Both the position numbers and the translations under genes were made by a program. This document shows positions 5,550 to 12,435 of a stretch of DNA of 12,435 bases, one piece after another. The stretch spans positions 1-12,435 of the forward strand of contig JAJZAL010000157.1 of the NCBI GenBank assembly GCA_021799405.1. Direction: 5' to 3'. Origin of the DNA: Acidobacteriota bacterium (GTDB lineage Bacteria; Acidobacteriota; Terriglobia; Terriglobales; Acidobacteriaceae). Positions within the stretch are counted from its first letter, which is position 1, and each line of letters begins with the position of its first letter. A model generated the notes under the pieces. The model had not been told where the DNA came from, did not search any database, and worked only from the letters and a program-made list of their open reading frames with translations.

Positions 5550-6908
5550 TCATGATCCGCCGCGCTTAGCTGCTCTGATGCGGCGGATTTCTTCCATCCT
5601 TTGCGCCAGCAGCTTTTCGCGGCCTTCCTGGGTGGGCTGGTAGTAGCTGCGGCCTTTGAGCGACTCCGGCAGGCAATCCATGTCGGCTACTTTTCCTTCC
5701 TCGTCGTGCGCATAGCGATAGCCTTTGCCGTAGTCCAGCTCCTTCATCAGCCGCGTGGGCGCATTGCGCAGGTGCAGCGGCACCGGTTCCTGGCGCGTAT
5801 GCTCGATCTCCTCCCGCACCGCGCCGTAGGCGATGTACACGGCATTCGACTTAGGCGCGAGGCATAGATATACCACCGCCTCGGCCAGCGCCAGGTCGCC
5901 TTCCGGCGAGCCGAGAAAATCCATCGCATCCCGGGCCGAAAGGCACAGATTCAGCGCTTCAGGCGCGGCCAGGCCGATGTCCTCGATGGCCATGCGCACG
6001 ATGCGGCGCGCCAGATACAGCGGATCTTCGCCTGCCGCGAACATCCGTCCCAGCCAGTAGAGCGCCGCGTCGGGATCGCTGTTGCGCACGCTCTTGTGCA
6101 GCGCCGAGATCAGGTTGTAATGCTCCTCGCCCTGCTTGTCGTACATCAGCACGCGCTTCTGCACGGCTTCGGCGGCGATTGCTTTGGTGATGTGCCGGCC
6201 ATTTTCCGCGGCCAGTTGCGCTGCCACTTCCAGCGTGTTGTAGGCGTTGCGGCAGTCGCCGCTCGAATAGCCGGCGATCAGCTCGAGCGCATCGTCGTCG
6301 GCGGTCAGCTCCAGCGCGCCCAGCCCGCGCGCGCGGTCGGCCAGAGCGCGCTTGAGCAGGTTGGCGATCTGCTCGTCGCTGAGCGGCTTCAGCACATAGA
6401 CGCGGCAGCGCGAGAGCAGCGCCGAAATAATTTCGAATGAAGGATTCTCGGTGGTCGCGCCGATCAGGCGGATGGTGCCCCGCTCCACGTAAGGCAGGAA
6501 GGCATCCTGCTGCGCCTTGTTGAAGCGGTGAATCTCATCAACGAAGAGGATGGTGCGCGAGTGCAGTTCGGCCGCCTTGGCCGCCGTGGCCATGACCTGC
6601 TTGATCTCCTTGATGCCGCTCAAGACTGCCGAGAACTCGATGAAGCTGGCGTGCGTCGTTTCGGCGATGATCTTGGCCAGCGTCGTCTTGCCGACTCCAG
6701 GTGGACCCCAGAAGATCATTGAGCTGGCGTCGTCGCGCTCGATCTGCACACGCAGCGGCTTGCCGGGACCGACCAGGTGCTCCTGCCCGCTCAGCTCTTC
6801 CAGGGTGCGCGGCCGCATGCGCTCGGCCAGCGGCGCTCCCGGCGGCGGGTGCAGCGGGCTTTTGGGCGAGAGCATTGCCGCATCCGGCTGGCTGTCAAAC
6901 AGGCTCAT
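5550..6908 (-). CDS. rarA: Replication-associated recombination protein A (RarA/MgsA AAA+ ATPase)
   Basis: A 452-aa AAA+ ATPase of the RarA/MgsA/WRNIP1 family, which acts at stalled or gapped replication forks and is related to clamp-loader subunits. Walker A is GPPGVGKT at residues 68-75. Walker B is ILFVDE at 120-125, continuing as IHRFNKAQQDAFLP, a hallmark of this family. Sensor 1 is GATTENPSFE (150-159) and the arginine-finger region is LLSRCRV (164-170). The C-terminal tetramerisation domain (RNSDPDAALYWLGRMFAAGEDPLYLARRI) is intact and length is normal. An N-terminal Pro-rich lead (residues 8-27) precedes LAERMRPRTLEEL. The ATG at 6906-6908 overlaps the stop codon of the preceding TrmH-family gene (ATGA), so expression is probably coupled to that gene. 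Confidence 0.97.
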   Translation of the reverse strand: MSLFDSQPDAAMLSPKSPLHPPPGAPLAERMRPRTLEELSGQEHLVGPGKPLRVQIERDDASSMIFWGPPGVGKTTLAKIIAETTHASFIEFSAVLSGIKEIKQVMATAAKAAELHSRTILFVDEIHRFNKAQQDAFLPYVERGTIRLIGATTENPSFEIISALLSRCRVYVLKPLSDEQIANLLKRALADRARGLGALELTADDDALELIAGYSSGDCRNAYNTLEVAAQLAAENGRHITKAIAAEAVQKRVLMYDKQGEEHYNLISALHKSVRNSDPDAALYWLGRMFAAGEDPLYLARRIVRMAIEDIGLAAPEALNLCLSARDAMDFLGSPEGDLALAEAVVYLCLAPKSNAVYIAYGAVREEIEHTRQEPVPLHLRNAPTRLMKELDYGKGYRYAHDEEGKVADMDCLPESLKGRSYYQPTQEGREKLLAQRMEEIRRIRAAKRGGS

Positions 6909-7741
6909 CGCTTGCCCCCGCGCAAATCCAGATGGGTCATGCCGCCAATGCCTCGCTGCCGCGCTGCTTCATAGAGCAGGATGCTGGCGGCGACAGCGGC
7001 ATTCAGGCTTTCCACCGCGCCGGGGCAGGGAATCGTCACGGCGCCGTCGGCGTGTTCGGCGATTTCCGCGGGCACGCCGCTGCCTTCATTGCCAAAGATG
7101 AGCGCGACCGGCAGCGTCAGGTCCAGCAGGTCGGCGGGTTCGGCCTCGTGGACGGTGGTGGTCCAGATTTTTACGCCGGCCTCGCGGAGGTTCGTGATGC
7201 AATCCAGCACGCTCACGGAGAGGAACGGAACCCGGAAGATGCTTCCTGCGGAAGCGCGCACCGACTTTGGGTTCCATGCGCTCACACTCCCGGGCAATGC
7301 AACGACGCCGCTGGCGCCGAAGGCCTCGGCGGAGCGCAGGATGGTGCCCAGATTACCGGGGTCCTGAAGACCGGCCAGCACGACGATCAGCGGAACGCCC
7401 TTGCGGGGGCTGTCCAGCAGGTGCGCCCAGGTCCAGTCGGGTGGTTCCACCAGCGCCGCGATGGACTGGGGCGCCTCCGTGGTCAAGGCGCTATCCAGCA
7501 GCGCCTTGGGCATAAGCAGAACCTGCGTCTCGCGTGGCAGGGGCAAAGGTTCCAGCTGGCGCTCTGCGCTCTGCGCCGCAAAGACACATTCGATACGCAA
7601 TCCGGCGTGCAGCGCTTCTTCGAGCAGCTTCGGACCCTCAATGCCGGCCATGCCGTGCCCTTCGCGGCCGGGACGAGCCAGCGCCCGCCGTAACTCCTTC
7701 AACCGCGCATTCTGCTTACTCTGTACAATACGAACAGGCAT
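6905..7741 (-). CDS. TrmH/SpoU-family RNA 2'-O-methyltransferase
   Basis: A 278-aa SPOUT-class, SAM-dependent RNA ribose methyltransferase. An N-terminal substrate-binding domain (residues 1-95, opening SKQNARLKELRRAL and GMAGIEGPKLLEEAL) precedes the knotted catalytic domain. Motif 1 is LQDPGNLGTILRSAEAFG (125-142, with the catalytic-type R136), motif 2 is FGNEGSGV (216-223), and motif 3 is IPCPGAVESLNAAVAASI (237-254). This resembles RlmB/TrmH-like and 23S rRNA methylases, but the exact nucleotide target cannot be read from sequence. I chose the ATG at 7741 because it gives the family's usual N-terminus and has AAAGG about 10 bases upstream. A longer frame to 7831 adds residues unlike the family. 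It is the first gene of the unit with rarA (4-bp overlap). Confidence 0.93.
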   Translation of the reverse strand: MPVRIVQSKQNARLKELRRALARPGREGHGMAGIEGPKLLEEALHAGLRIECVFAAQSAERQLEPLPLPRETQVLLMPKALLDSALTTEAPQSIAALVEPPDWTWAHLLDSPRKGVPLIVVLAGLQDPGNLGTILRSAEAFGASGVVALPGSVSAWNPKSVRASAGSIFRVPFLSVSVLDCITNLREAGVKIWTTTVHEAEPADLLDLTLPVALIFGNEGSGVPAEIAEHADGAVTIPCPGAVESLNAAVAASILLYEAARQRGIGGMTHLDLRGGKR

Positions 7742-7770
7742 CAGTCGGAAACCTTTGAAGTGCTGAGCCG

Positions 7771-7776
7771 ATTCTA
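7771..7776 (-). promoter_or_regulatory. Predicted -10 element of the TrmH-family/rarA unit
   Basis: TAGAAT on the minus strand matches 5 of 6 bases of TATAAT and lies about 30 bp upstream of the chosen ATG, giving a short leader with the AAAGG site. The -35 position has no good match; an A6 run in the spacer may aid promoter function. Confidence 0.35.
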
Positions 7777-7822
7777 AGCTTTTTTGGCCATCGGCGATCA
7801 GGCACGCCACACATCCGAACTT

Positions 7823-7875
7823 GCCCGCCACGGCGGGTTGTGTTAGCTTCCGTTTTTGCAGCCCGCCGCTGCGGG
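7823..7875 (+). repeat. Two near-identical GC hairpins in the tsaC upstream region
   Basis: GCCCGCC-AC-GGCGGG (7823-7837) and GCCCGCCGCTGCGGG (7861-7875) are 38 bp apart and each forms a compact stem. Extended to 19 bp, the two copies agree at 15 positions. A T5 run (7853-7857) lies between them. The right arm of the first (GGCGGG, 7832-7837) can also pair perfectly with the left arm of the second (CCCGCC, 7862-7867), so two mutually exclusive folds are possible. Whether this is an RNA leader switch, a paired operator or simple GC-rich repetition is undecided. Confidence 0.45.
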
Positions 7876-7901
7876 TATTTCGGGAACTGAGGTAGAACTT
7901 C

Positions 7902-8546
7902 TTGTCCGCGGAGATCTTGCGTGTCCATCCTGATGAACCACAGCCGGAGCGGATCGACTATATCGTGTCGTGCCTGCGCAAAGGGAATGTAGTCGCGCTG
8001 CCGACCGACACCTTTTATGGCCTCGCCGTCGACCCGGTAAACCTCCATGCCGTCGAGCGGATCTACCAGATCAAGAAGCGACTGAAGCACAAGCCATTGT
8101 CGCTCCTTATCGCCTCCGTTTCTCAGGCTTACGAGTTGGCGCACGATACGGACGTGCTCTTCGACAAGCTGGTCGAACGATTCTGGCCCGGCCCGCTCAC
8201 CATCATCGTTCGTGCCGGCACCAAGCTGCCGCTGCGTTCGACAGCCAACACCGGCAATGTTGCCTTGCGCGTGCCTGATGCCGTCATTCCCCGCGCTGTG
8301 GTCGAGTGTTTTGGTTTGCCGATCACTGCCACTTCGGCGAATCTCCAGGGCGCCTCGGAGTGCACGCATGCCTCCTGCGTCCGCGACCAGATCGGCGACC
8401 GCATTCCGCTGATCGTCGATGGCGGCCCGACCGCGCGCACCCTGCCGACGACGATTGTGGATCTCTCGCTCGGCCCCGGCCGCTGGGAAGTTCTGCGCGA
8501 GGGCGCCATTCCCACGCACGAAATCGTCATGGCGCTGCAACGCTAA
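7902..8546 (+). CDS. tsaC: L-threonylcarbamoyladenylate synthase (Sua5/YciO/YrdC family)
   Basis: A 214-aa enzyme that makes threonylcarbamoyl-AMP from threonine, bicarbonate and ATP, the first step of the t6A37 modification of ANN-decoding tRNAs; it acts in the cytoplasm. Diagnostic motifs are ALPTDTFYGL (32-41), KKRLKHKPLSLL (58-69), WPGPLTIIV (95-103) and TATSANLQG (142-150). It has the YrdC domain only, without the C-terminal Sua5 domain. The start is a TTG at 7902 with TGAGG 9 bases upstream; no in-frame ATG gives the complete N-terminus. The rare start may keep expression low. It is divergent from the TrmH-family gene and 22 bp upstream of the DUF218 gene, with which it probably forms an operon. 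Confidence 0.94.
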   Translation: MSAEILRVHPDEPQPERIDYIVSCLRKGNVVALPTDTFYGLAVDPVNLHAVERIYQIKKRLKHKPLSLLIASVSQAYELAHDTDVLFDKLVERFWPGPLTIIVRAGTKLPLRSTANTGNVALRVPDAVIPRAVVECFGLPITATSANLQGASECTHASCVRDQIGDRIPLIVDGGPTARTLPTTIVDLSLGPGRWEVLREGAIPTHEIVMALQR

Positions 8547-8568
8547 CATCAAGCGTAAGATAGAGCAC

Positions 8569-9189
8569 ATGGAGTGTGGGGCCAATCCGGGACGATGCAA
8601 GCGGATTCTGGGTCTGGCGCTCTTGCTGCTTCTTGCTTTTGCCGCTGGGTCTGGTCTCTGGTTCCACTGGGTCTACGCGCAGATTGAGCGATACGCAGGC
8701 CAGGACCAGGCCGCTCCGTCCGACGCGATCGCCGTCTTTGGGGCGGCCGAGTACGATGGACGGCCGTCGCCGGTTTACCGCGCCCGCCTGGATCACGCTC
8801 TGGACCTTTACGACCGCGGCACCGCTCCGCTCATCATCACGCTGGGCGGCCCGGGCGGCGATCAGTACTCGGAGGGCGAGGTTGGCCGTGAGTACCTGAT
8901 GGGCATGGGAGTTCCTGAGCGGGCGATCATCGCCGAGACGCACAGCCGCGACACGGAGGATTCGGTTCGCCGTCTGGCCGTCATTGCCCGCGCCAACGGG
9001 TTGCATCGCCTGGTCGTCGTGAGCGATGGCACGCACCTGTTCCGCATTCATGCCATCTGCGTCGCCGATGGCCTGGATGTGCTTACCTCGCCGCGTCCCA
9101 GGATTTCTGTTGCGGGCGGAAAAGACGAAGCTGATCCCATTCTGCATGAGATGCTCAGCTACACCGCGTGGCGGCTGCATCTGCATTAA
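8569..9189 (+). CDS. DUF218 (YdcF/SanA/ElyC-like) membrane-anchored protein
   Basis: A 206-aa protein with one N-terminal membrane segment (residues about 12-33) followed by a DUF218 domain, probably on the outer face of the inner membrane. Family landmarks are SDAIAVFGAAEYDGRPSPVYRAR (51-73), the strand LIITLGG (88-94), GVPERAIIAETHSRDTEDSV (114-133) and LVVVSDGTHLFR (148-159). Relatives SanA and ElyC affect envelope permeability and peptidoglycan/lipid-carrier metabolism in enterobacteria; the reaction is not known for this one. The ATG at 8569 is preceded only by a weak AAGATAGAG, which fits translation following on from tsaC 22 bp upstream. A longer frame to 8419 overlaps tsaC and is rejected. 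Length and motifs are normal. Confidence 0.88.
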   Translation: MECGANPGRCKRILGLALLLLLAFAAGSGLWFHWVYAQIERYAGQDQAAPSDAIAVFGAAEYDGRPSPVYRARLDHALDLYDRGTAPLIITLGGPGGDQYSEGEVGREYLMGMGVPERAIIAETHSRDTEDSVRRLAVIARANGLHRLVVVSDGTHLFRIHAICVADGLDVLTSPRPRISVAGGKDEADPILHEMLSYTAWRLHLH

Positions 9190-9190
9190 G

Positions 9191-9210
9191 GCGGCCTTTT
9201 TCGGTGCCGC
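9191..9210. terminator. Small hairpin between convergent genes, possible terminator
   Basis: GCGGC (9191-9195) pairs with GCCGC (9206-9210) directly after the DUF218 stop codon, in the 54-bp gap between two convergent genes. The T-run lies in the loop rather than after the stem, so efficiency as an intrinsic terminator is doubtful. Confidence 0.25.
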
Positions 9211-9243
9211 AAGGGGGAGATTCTTCTGGCGGATTGCTGCTCT

Positions 9244-10119
9244 TTAGTGCAGGATGGCCAGCGCGCCCATGGCAAAGAGTGCCGCGCTCGCGGTGGAGAG
9301 AAAATTTACCGCGTCGTTGTTGAGCCAGCCGCGCTCTTCCAGGGTCGCTCCCAGCAGGCTGTCGAAGAAGAGGCCGAAGACACCGCCGGCGCAGCTGACG
9401 CTAAACATGGCGTGGCCGCCGCGCAGCGCCAGGGTTCCCACGCCAGCAACGATTCCGGCCGCAAGCATGCCGCTGAACGTGCCGGCCAGAGTGACGGCGC
9501 CATCCCTGCCGGGATCGACGGCGCGCAGCGTCGTGACCAGGCGCGGCCGGCCGCCGAAGGCCTGACCGATCTCCGACGAAACCGTATCGGCCGCGGCCTC
9601 CGCCATCGCCGCCAGCCCAACGGCGAAGAAGGACTCCGGCGCCAGGGAGCCGTGCGCGAACCAGCTTGAGTTAATCGCCCAGGATCGCATGGCTCCGTTG
9701 GAAACAAGGGCCGCAACGCCCAGGTTGGCCGCTACCTGGGAGGACGAGCGCCCGAACCGGTTCTCAGCAATGCCCATCCTCTCCTTCTGCTGCCGGCCCA
9801 GCCTGGTGGCGGCGAAGGCCAGCAGGGAAACCGCCAGTACGGGGACAAGCGCACTCTGCCAGGGTTCGTAGGGGAGCGAGACGGTGGAAAACATGAGGCT
9901 GGCCGTGATCGCGGCTCCGGTGGCCGCCGCCGCTGGCGTCGCCGCGCGCAGCTTCCACGTCACGAGTCCGAGGAGCACGCTCAGTCCTGTCGTCCAGACC
10001 GCCACCGCGGCGTAATTCACTGCCCACCAGTGGGTCTCAAGGATCACGTCGGCAGCCGCAAAGGGCAAAACGGCAAGCAGAACCAGTTTCGATTGCCAAA
10101 TCAGCTTCATGCGCGCCAT
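9244..10119 (-). CDS. DUF92 integral membrane protein
   Basis: A 291-aa polytopic inner-membrane protein of the DUF92 family (TIGR00297 type). Characteristic motifs are RFGRSSSQVAANLG (121-134), ADTVSSEIG (177-185), FFDSLLGATLEERGWLNND (251-269) and the following NFLST; together these leave little doubt on family. Plant DUF92 members (VTE6 type) phosphorylate phytyl-phosphate to phytyl-diphosphate, so a prenyl- or polyprenyl-phosphate kinase role is possible, but nothing here proves it. Start ATG at 10119 is used; the ATG three codons later (MKLIW) is an alternative, and the ribosome binding site is weak in either case (AAGG 12 bases upstream of the first). It converges with the DUF218 gene and is divergent from the lipoprotein gene. 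Confidence 0.9.
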   Translation of the reverse strand: MARMKLIWQSKLVLLAVLPFAAADVILETHWWAVNYAAVAVWTTGLSVLLGLVTWKLRAATPAAAATGAAITASLMFSTVSLPYEPWQSALVPVLAVSLLAFAATRLGRQQKERMGIAENRFGRSSSQVAANLGVAALVSNGAMRSWAINSSWFAHGSLAPESFFAVGLAAMAEAAADTVSSEIGQAFGGRPRLVTTLRAVDPGRDGAVTLAGTFSGMLAAGIVAGVGTLALRGGHAMFSVSCAGGVFGLFFDSLLGATLEERGWLNNDAVNFLSTASAALFAMGALAILH

Positions 10120-10205
10120 GCTTCATCGTAACCTTCGCGGTTCATCCGACTCTCCAGGGCCGCTCAAGCGCGTCTAAAATAGAACTGCAGCTTCACAGGT
10201 CAGAA

Positions 10206-10361
10206 ATGCAAGTTCGAGCAGGTACGGCAAGAGGAGACTTCGGAATTGTCCGAGGGTGCTCCATGTCCTTTTTTGTCCCGGGCATCAAGCGTTTGCAACG
10301 GCAGATATACCCCAGTTGCCTGATTTACAATCACGAAGTAAGCAGGAAAGATTCTGAATGA
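10206..10361 (+). CDS. Possible 51-codon leader ORF overlapping the lipoprotein start
   Basis: An ATG at 10206 with CAGG 6 bases upstream opens a 51-codon frame ending in a TGA that overlaps the lipoprotein ATG as ATGA. The product (MQVRAGTARGDFGIVRGCSM...) resembles nothing I know, has no signal or domain, and its base composition is like untranslated DNA. The only supports are the upstream AGG and the overlap. It may be chance. Confidence 0.2.
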   Translation: MQVRAGTARGDFGIVRGCSMSFFVPGIKRLQRQIYPSCLIYNHEVSRKDSE

Positions 10362-11869
10362 GGCTTTTTTTCATGATCTCAGGCCACGCGCGCGCGCGGT
10401 TTGCACAGGCGGGTGCGGCCCTTGCGGTTGCCGCCCTCATCGCCGGTTGCGGCAATAACTACCGGCCCGTGGTGACACCTATCACCCCGAGTGGGCCGCC
10501 TCCCCAGCCACCTTCGTATGCTGTGACAGTCTCGTCTCCGTCGCCGACAACGCCCGGGATCGCCACCATCATCGACTATTCCGGCGATACGGTGATGGCC
10601 ATGGCTCCCATCGGCCCCGGTCCTAAATCGTTTGTCATGGATACGCTTGGCTCCATCGGCTACACCGTCAACAGTGACGGCACCATGAGCAACTTCCCAA
10701 TTACGACATCTTTGCAGGAAAACAACGTACTGTACACGACGCTTCCTTCCACGGCGCAGCCCATCAACCTGCTGGCGCCATCCTCGGGGCTGTGGGCCAC
10801 CGATCTGAATGGGAACGTAGCAGATGTCTTTTCGGGGAGTCCGGCAACCTTCAAGCTGGCCGTGCCAGTGCCTGCCACGCCGGTATTCATTACTGGCAGC
10901 CCCAATCTCCAAGGCCAGCGCGAGTACGCCATCAGCCAGAATTTCGTCGACCCAACGGGTGTGGCCTGCAATGTCTCACCCACGACCGTTACTGAGAATG
11001 GTGTTGCCACTCCCATCGAACTCGCGAACTACTCGACTGATCCGCCCATTCCAGTTGGCAAGTGCCCTGTCTATGCCATACAAACACCCGATCAGAAACG
11101 GCTTTTCGTGATGAACCGGGGCGATGACACGATCACGGTGATCAACAGCCAGAACAACACGCTGGACGCCTGTACTCCATTCGTAAGTCAGAGCGGCCAA
11201 CTGATTCACTGCCATCCGACCCTGCCGCTTTCGACCACCGCGGTTGCCAATACGGGCATCACACCTCCTAACGGGACCAATGGCATGCGCAGCATCGCCG
11301 GTCCAGTCTATGCCGAGTACAATGCGGCCACGCAACAGCTTGTCGTCGCTGATTACGACGGCGGGACGATCAGCATCATTGACGTCAGCCTCGATATCTA
11401 CGGCAACGACAGCGCCACCTTTGGAACCACCTATACCGTTCCGGTGGGCAGGAATCCTGCCGCCGTCACAGTACTCTATGACGGCAGCCGGGCCTACACA
11501 GCGAATCAATCGGATGGCACTGTGAGCATCGTGGATGTGTCCAGCCATTCGGTGGAAAAGACGCTGGCCGTGATCGGTCATCCGCGCACGGTGGTCTCCA
11601 CGCAGAACTCGCTCTTCGGCAAAGTCTATGTGGCTTCGCCGGACACGCCCTATTTGACCATCCTTACGACCCTCACGGACCTTGTGGATACCTCGATTCT
11701 GGTGCAGGGAAATGTTGTGGATGTGCGCACGACCACCCAGAACGGGGTGAGCGGCAACAGCAACTTCACCAGCCGCCTGCCTGGTTATGGCCAGCCCTGC
11801 AATTTGCCGGGGCCGCCTTCGGCCTCAGGCACACTGAGCGCCCTCCAGGTCTGCCAGGCAATTCCGTAG
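10358..11869 (+). CDS. YVTN-type beta-propeller lipoprotein
   Basis: A 503-aa exported lipoprotein. The signal peptide ends in the lipobox LIAGC with Cys31, after which come a Pro-rich linker (PVVTPITPSGPPPQPPSY) and a beta-propeller. Repeat-type strands are visible as PDQKRLFVMNRGDDTITVINSQ, QQLVVADYDGGTISIIDVS, DGSRAYTANQSDGTVSIVDVSSHSV and KVYVASPDTPYLTIL, the pattern of YVTN/YncE-like propellers. Likely a cell-surface or periplasmic binding/scaffold protein; no catalytic motif was recognised. Extra cysteines in the C-terminal half (CPVY, CTPF, CHP, CNLP, VCQA) suggest disulfides. ATG 10358 is preferred because AGGAAAG lies 7 bases upstream. Candidate -10 hexamers upstream are TAAAAT (10175-10180) and TACAAT (10326-10331), neither with a good -35. 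It is followed by a strong terminator, so it is probably monocistronic. Confidence 0.88.
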   Translation: MRLFFMISGHARARFAQAGAALAVAALIAGCGNNYRPVVTPITPSGPPPQPPSYAVTVSSPSPTTPGIATIIDYSGDTVMAMAPIGPGPKSFVMDTLGSIGYTVNSDGTMSNFPITTSLQENNVLYTTLPSTAQPINLLAPSSGLWATDLNGNVADVFSGSPATFKLAVPVPATPVFITGSPNLQGQREYAISQNFVDPTGVACNVSPTTVTENGVATPIELANYSTDPPIPVGKCPVYAIQTPDQKRLFVMNRGDDTITVINSQNNTLDACTPFVSQSGQLIHCHPTLPLSTTAVANTGITPPNGTNGMRSIAGPVYAEYNAATQQLVVADYDGGTISIIDVSLDIYGNDSATFGTTYTVPVGRNPAAVTVLYDGSRAYTANQSDGTVSIVDVSSHSVEKTLAVIGHPRTVVSTQNSLFGKVYVASPDTPYLTILTTLTDLVDTSILVQGNVVDVRTTTQNGVSGNSNFTSRLPGYGQPCNLPGPPSASGTLSALQVCQAIP

Positions 11870-11902
11870 CAATCCTGAGGGATATTCAACTACGACACGG
11901 TG

Positions 11903-11935
11903 AAAAGGGGCATTCCGGAGCGGATTGCCCCTTTT
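11903..11935 (+). terminator. Rho-independent terminator after the lipoprotein gene
   Basis: AAAAGGGGC (11903-11911) pairs perfectly with GCCCCTTTT (11927-11935) around a 15-nt loop, 33 bp past the stop codon. The GC core followed by the T4 arm is a textbook intrinsic terminator. The A-run on the left arm means it could also act on the opposite strand. Confidence 0.85.
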
Positions 11936-12071
11936 ATCATTGCGGCGACCTTTCTCTCCGGCTCTGAGGCGCATTGCTTCCTACTGGCGTGGAGAAGTTT
12001 TTTCGGTGCCGGACAATGGCTCGCTTGCAAAGGTATCGCCATATACATTCATGTCTGAGGAGTGCAGGGAG

Positions 12072-12435
12072 ATGGCGGCGAGTGTTCCAAGAAAGCGGCT
12101 GGATCTGCTGCTGGCCGACCGGGGTCTCGTTTCGAGCCGTGAACGCGCGCGCGCCCTCATTCTTGCCGGCCGGGTTCTGGTTCGGGAGCAGAAGGTGGAC
12201 AAACCGGGCACGGCGGTTTCCGAGGATTCTCCGATCCGGATTCTGGGCGAGGATATGCCTTTTGTAAGTCGCGGCGGCCTCAAGCTGGCTGCTGCGCTCG
12301 AACATTGGGGTATTGCGGTCACGGGCAGGGCCTGCCTTGACGTCGGCGCTTCAACCGGGGGATTCACCGACTGCCTGCTGCAGCACGGCGCTGCTCACGT
12401 CACCGCCGTCGATACGGGCTTCGGCCAGATCGCCA
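12072..12435 (+). CDS. tlyA: TlyA family rRNA 2'-O-methyltransferase (5' part, cut by window end)
   Basis: The first 121 residues of a TlyA-type protein. Residues about 7-65 are an S4 RNA-binding domain (KRLDLLLADRGLVSSRERARALILAGRVLV). PFVSRGGLKLAAALEHW leads into the FtsJ-like Rossmann domain, whose SAM motif I is CLDVGASTGGFTD (about residues 88-100), then VTAVDTGFGQ. Mycobacterial TlyA 2'-O-methylates 16S and 23S rRNA and is also described as a haemolysin; methylation is the well-supported activity. Start 12072 is chosen for the AGGAG 9 bases upstream (12058-12062). An in-frame ATG at 12051, without ribosome binding site, would add 7 residues. The missing C-terminus should hold the rest of the methyltransferase domain. 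It is separated from the lipoprotein gene by a terminator, so it must have its own promoter. Confidence 0.92.
   Translation, partial: MAASVPRKRLDLLLADRGLVSSRERARALILAGRVLVREQKVDKPGTAVSEDSPIRILGEDMPFVSRGGLKLAAALEHWGIAVTGRACLDVGASTGGFTDCLLQHGAAHVTAVDTGFGQIA

Noticed and set aside
6701..7693. Long forward frame across rarA and the TrmH-family gene
   Set aside because: It spans two well-identified genes on the other strand and its translation has no family features.
7742..7831. N-terminal extension of the TrmH-family protein to 7831
   Set aside because: It crosses the likely -10 (TAGAAT) and lacks similarity to the family; the ATG at 7741 gives the expected SKQNARLK opening.
1..12435. Defence system, prophage, transposon, CRISPR array or toxin-antitoxin pair
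   Set aside because: I found no nuclease, helicase, transposase, integrase, phage or toxin-like protein, and no regularly spaced direct repeats; the recognised genes are housekeeping, envelope or regulatory.

Overview
The window is a GC-rich bacterial chromosomal segment. An Acidobacteriota host (Terriglobia/Acidobacteriaceae-like) is the best guess. This is an inference from family content: a PadR regulator translationally coupled to a multi-membrane-span partner with a helical prefix domain, a long lipoprotein with YVTN-type beta-propeller repeats, and housekeeping genes mixed with short secreted proteins. No database search was possible.

Layout, left to right. Positions 2-70 hold the last codons of an unidentified forward gene. 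A Tat-exported type I sulfatase follows on the minus strand (149-1684). A 460-bp gene-free stretch (1685-2144) contains three inverted repeats packed into about 110 bp. Next, all on the minus strand, come a DUF4153-like membrane protein overlapping a PadR regulator by ATGA (2145-3841), a SnoaL-like/NTF2-fold protein (3957-4373) and a secreted protein with an LVIVD-like segment (4606-5295). After a 254-bp AT-richer interval with a tRNA-3'-end-like fragment, there is rarA (5550-6908), overlapping an upstream TrmH/SpoU-family RNA methyltransferase gene by ATGA (6905-7741). Divergent from this pair are the threonylcarbamoyl-AMP synthase gene tsaC (7902-8546) and a DUF218 (YdcF/SanA/ElyC-like) gene (8569-9189). 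A DUF92 membrane protein converges on them from the minus strand (9244-10119). The right end has a forward beta-propeller lipoprotein gene (10358-11869) with a strong intrinsic terminator, then the 5' part of tlyA, cut by the window edge.

How the genes relate. Two pairs are clearly coupled: PadR/DUF4153 and TrmH-family/rarA. The PadR promoter lies inside a perfect 9-bp inverted repeat, so autoregulation of that two-gene unit is the best-supported regulatory inference here. Three genes act on RNA or its modification (TrmH-family, TsaC, TlyA), but they belong to different transcription units. I see no defence system, CRISPR array, transposase, integrase, rRNA or complete tRNA, and no gene cluster that looks like a new multi-gene system. 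The points worth a second look are mostly regulatory or structural: the PadR operator/promoter with its nearly leaderless start, the repeated hairpins ahead of tsaC, the tRNA-end-like scar and the inverted-repeat cluster.
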